From NCBI GenBank assembly GCA_020650975.1, contig JAIPMN010018424.1, positions 1 to 23,145 of the forward strand: 23,145 bases of DNA, given 5' to 3'. The stretch's first letter is position 1; every line of letters begins with the position of its first letter. Position numbers and translations under genes: made by a program. The notes beneath the pieces were generated by a model, which saw only the letters and a program-made list of their open reading frames with translations, was not told the DNA's origin and ran no database searches. This document shows positions 20,032 through 23,145 of the stretch, one piece after another. Source of the DNA: Apostichopus californicus. Lineage: Eukaryota > Echinodermata > Holothuroidea > Aspidochirotida > Stichopodidae.

Positions 20032-20401
20032 CAATTCATTTTGCTCATTCCTTTAAAACAAGTGCATCATCATAAGAATATGATTGTAATGTAAGGAACC
20101 TGTCAAAACAGAAACAATTCAGGCTATCATGATGATAGGCATTGATTTGTAATTGTTCAAAATGGAATACATGACACTCTAAGCAGTGAAACCGCAAATT
20201 CAAAAGCATACATGTAAGATAGACTAAGGGAAATGTAAATGCCGTAGACCTATGACACGCTCATTTCAATGTTGGTTACAGTGTTCTAGCCTAGGCCTAG
20301 CTCTAGACCCAATCTGTATTACTGCCGAAATTACATTAACTGGCCCCTGGCCGATCTTCAGTAAAGTTAGGGTAACTTAGAGTTTGCGATATCGATAGGC
20401 T

Positions 20402-20407
20402 ACTTAC
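20402..20407 (-). other. Candidate 5' UTR splice donor of the CFAP157-like gene
   Basis: The complement reads CGG/GTAAGT, a consensus donor on the - strand that would join the acceptor near 19203 over a 1.2-kb 5' UTR intron. A second candidate donor (CGC/GTAAGT, 20660-20665) is nearer the presumed promoter. Confidence 0.4.
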
Positions 20408-20639
20408 CCGTGAACCGCTAATGGACAGGGAATAGAACGCTAATATTGCGGTGAATATTGCTCTTTTAACGTTTCACATCCTCCAGTAGAATAAAAACTA
20501 ACAGTCAAATGAGGAGAACTCTATCTAGCGCTTGATAACTTAATATAGGATAGAAACTCAACGTTCAATTTCAAGAGCGACTTTTCGTGCAATCAATACC
20601 ATTTGTGTGTTATGTACACCTGCTATCGTACTTGCAGTG

Positions 20640-20760
20640 TGCAATGAACGGAACAGTGTACTTACGCGACAATCAGTAACCAAGGTGATGACGTCACTTG
20701 CAAAAACAAACGCAAAATTTGGCATGTTGGCATTGTAATCTTGCGCCCTCTTTTCAGATA
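20640..20760. promoter_or_regulatory. Probable divergent promoter with palindromic CRE
   Basis: Between - strand donors (20402, 20660) and a + strand donor (20799). It contains the full CRE palindrome TGACGTCA at 20689-20696 and a degenerate RFX X-box-like GTAACCAAGGTGAT just before it (two mismatches by my count). A pyrimidine run, CCCTCTTTTC (20746-20755), could be a + strand start site. TSS positions are inferred only. Confidence 0.45.
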
Positions 20761-20798
20761 GTTTCCTACTTCAAATGATTCCGTGCGTATCGTAAAGG
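20746..20798 (+). other. Candidate 5' UTR exon of a rightward gene
   Basis: Ends at the donor AAAGG/GTAAGC (20799). It contains a six-codon upstream frame (ATG ATT CCG TGC GTA TCG TAA). The start is set at the pyrimidine run and is uncertain. Confidence 0.35.
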
Positions 20799-21091
20799 GT
20801 AAGCACATAAGATTATGTTTTATTTTGATCTTATATTTTTCTTTACATTTTAATGTAGCACCGGTGTTGTTCATGGATGAAATATGTCATTACATGACTG
20901 CAAATGACAGCGATAGTTGTTAAAACTAACCGAAACGACGTAAAAACGTTAACAACTTTAAACGTGTTTGAAAAACGGTTCTCATTATAAGAGCTAGACC
21001 ACACCTAGATGTGAGTTTAGTATAATGAATATGCAACACTAAACAGCGACGGTGTCACCGGCATAACACATGCATACTCAAGTTTTAGTTT

Positions 21092-21232
21092 TAGATTACA
21101 AATTTGAGTTAAAATGTTGAATTGGAACTCACCCGACGTGAAGTTGTAATCCATAAACCCATGTGCGCTTCTCCCACATAAGTGGTCGTAAAAGTATCTG
21201 CCTCATGGCCTGTATTTATTATTTAGCTCCAT
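21092..21232 (+). mobile_element. 5'-truncated copy of the same SINE family
   Basis: CAAATTTGAGTTAAAATG, CACCCGACGTGAAGTTGTAA and CCATAAACCC align in order with the body of the copy at 18562 (from about 18725), down to a TATTTATTATTT tail. The tRNA head is missing. Same orientation as the first copy. Confidence 0.82.
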
Positions 21233-21394
21233 GGTCATGTGAGAATGGTAATGCATTGGTAAGGTACACAATATACACTAATCCTGTTAGATAGTAGCAG
21301 GCTATATACTAATATGGATACTGGTTGTTTCCCCTCGACTTCATTCTTCCTCTGTGCTAGGTTTTATCACTAAACAACTATTTTCATATCATAG

Positions 21395-21441
21395 GACCTT
21401 GAAAGCGATATCATTGCTGAATTGAATATACAATAAAGATG
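21395..21441 (+). CDS. Candidate first coding exon of a rightward gene (ATG only)
   Basis: Acceptor TATCATAG ends at 21394 and the donor GTAAGT starts at 21442. The exon ends in AAAG-ATG (21439-21441), with a purine at -3 and G at +4 in the unspliced context. Only the initiator codon would be coding; the rest is 5' UTR. No downstream coding exon is recognised before the window end, so the gene's identity is unknown. Confidence 0.4.
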
Positions 21442-22888
21442 GTAAGTTCGTCTTCCTTGGATCAGCTTTAGCGAAAGTCAGTTGGAACTTGAGCTGACTG
21501 TTAGTACCCTGGGTGAGGCTGGGTCTTAGTTTAATATTAGTAGCCTAGTCAGAGACTTAGTTCTGATAAAGGTATGCTATCAGGCCTAGTCAGAGAGAGA
21601 TTGTGAGAAGAAAGTCTGTGATACCAAGTGTAGTATATTATGGGAGGCCATACGCTAGGTTTGCACGTTTATTACTGTGTCACTAGTCTGGTATGGTCGC
21701 ATTGACAATCAGCTGTTGTTCGAGCAAGGAGAGCTTCATTGGTACTGAATATGCATTACAGTTCGTTCTCTCATTGGCTTGTTTAAATCAAGAGGCGTAA
21801 CATAATACATCAATGGATCTGCCTTCGCGGATAATTTTTGGATACTTTCGATCATTTATTTCTTAATTAAGGAAACGGTTTTGGCAAAATCAGCTTGGTG
21901 AAACCTCATTGTCATGGTTTGTCAGATAATCCGCTTGAGGGTAAATTGCATTGAATAAATCTCATACAAGCACGACACAGGTTTAGCATTTTCGTTGAGG
22001 CGAATAGGCTACAAATATGTGTTAAAGGTTTTCAAATGTGCGTATAGTCTTGTGAATGTCTTACAATGTTTACTATAGTGTGTAGTTCTAAAGACTGGTC
22101 TCTATTTATGAGGATCTTCGTTCTTTCTGAGTTTTCTGCTATTAACGAGAAGGAGCAGAAGAACCCTCTCAGAAGAAAATGTCATTGCGGCAATAATGAA
22201 TGATACAACCTCGTTGGATATCCCATATGAGTTTTCAATTAATGTAACCGCTGTATCTTACCATATATAATGCTGACTCAATCTGCTAGATTAACATTCC
22301 GAGTCTAATATGCACAGGAGGGTCAATCAGGGAGGGGGGGGGGGTAGGATAGGGGAAACGTCGTCCACTTTCTAAAGGGTTGGAGATATTAAATGTCTCC
22401 CTACTCCCCCCCCCCCCGGGTTTAGTGACTGACTCGTGTATGCGCTAGGCCTATATATCAGGCTCATAATGACTTTTTTATCTCATGAGAGAGGTCAAAA
22501 ATTTGGCTATGAGATGAGTAGTTTTATTCTCATCTTCTCAATTCCCCGATGGAAAATAAAACCTTTTCAAATGGGTTGAAAAAAAGAAACAACGGATTTC
22601 ACTTATAGCCGAATGAGGAACTGCGCTGATACACTTGCTGATGTTATCTGCTATAAACCATCAGATAATGCAAGCCCGCGCAGCATTCGCTAATCCGCTT
22701 TCCATACTCTAGTGGTGTCTTGCAAGCAAGTTGACTTGGCAATGTATACATGGTATAACATTGGTATGTTTTAAGGGGTATACGCGCGCTGTCTGCGAGA
22801 GGTGACATTTCGGGTGATGTTTTTGCTTTGCGATCAGTGTCGTGAGTGAGAAGATAGGCATATTGCTTCGGTATCGAGTGTAACAGAA
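21442..22888 (+). other. Presumed intron / unassigned region
   Basis: No coding exon recognised. It holds poly(G) and poly(C) runs (about 22332-22345, 22406-22419). A consensus donor, AGAAG/GTAAGT (22890), follows a stretch with CpGs (22780-22815) and stops in all frames, so that stretch could be an alternative non-coding first exon. Confidence 0.3.
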
Positions 22889-23145
22889 GGTAAGTAACGT
22901 TCCTATAGTAATTATCAGATGTCACTCCTGCATTAGCCTAGGATTGGTAAATTTAAGGATAATATTAGACTAGCAAATCGAAAATAGACCAAAATAAGAG
23001 GAATGTACACGTTGAAGTGCATGTCGTTGTATTTATAGAGACTTTAGCTGAAGCTAGACTTCTGTAGACAAGCTTGGCTCTTCAGTACTGATGGCAGTGA
23101 TAACACATCAAAGTTCCAGAAACGTTATAGTATCAGGGGGGGGGG

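Noticed and set aside
22644-22925. 93-codon - strand frame
   Set aside because: No recognisable family, unremarkable composition and it overlaps a CpG-bearing region with a + strand donor; treated as chance.

Overview
The window is eukaryotic, AT-rich genomic DNA from an animal. It has multi-exon genes with GT-AG introns, a tRNA-derived SINE, a hAT-type MITE, intronic minisatellites and many poly(G)/poly(C) tracts. A complete gene for a motile-cilium protein (CFAP157-like), a transcobalamin-C-like domain protein and the SINE type suggest a marine invertebrate deuterostome. An echinoderm is my best guess, but the sequence does not prove it.

Left part (about 1-7300, + strand): the 3' portion of a gene whose start lies outside the window. 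Five exons (909-1263, 1618-1772, 2034-2292, 2881-3047, 6522-6652) join in frame. They encode tandem domains resembling the C-terminal beta-rich domain of transcobalamin/intrinsic factor (DUF4430). The last intron carries a 3.1-kb minisatellite of 41-bp units, about 75 copies, with an 861-bp (21 x 41) higher-order period. A candidate poly(A) signal with a GT-rich downstream element is near 7293.

Middle part (about 7300-11225): intergenic DNA between two convergent genes. It contains a 344-bp hAT-like MITE with a perfect 8-bp target-site duplication (8822-9181), a possible reverse-transcriptase-like remnant and otherwise unremarkable sequence.

Right-centre (11226 to about 20700, - strand): a complete eight-coding-exon gene. 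The exons sum to 1695 nt (564 aa, no frame conflict) and encode a coiled-coil protein recognised as cilia- and flagella-associated protein 157. Its introns hold a 20-bp minisatellite, a 24-bp minisatellite, an assembly gap flanked by a duplication, a small flanked palindrome and a SINE inserted antisense to the gene.

Right end (about 20400-23145): a probable divergent promoter with a palindromic CRE (20689-20696). It would drive the CFAP157-like gene leftward and an unidentified gene rightward. That gene's first coding exon (21395-21441) appears to contain only the initiator ATG before a consensus donor. The rest of it lies outside the window. A second, 5'-truncated copy of the same SINE family sits in its first intron.
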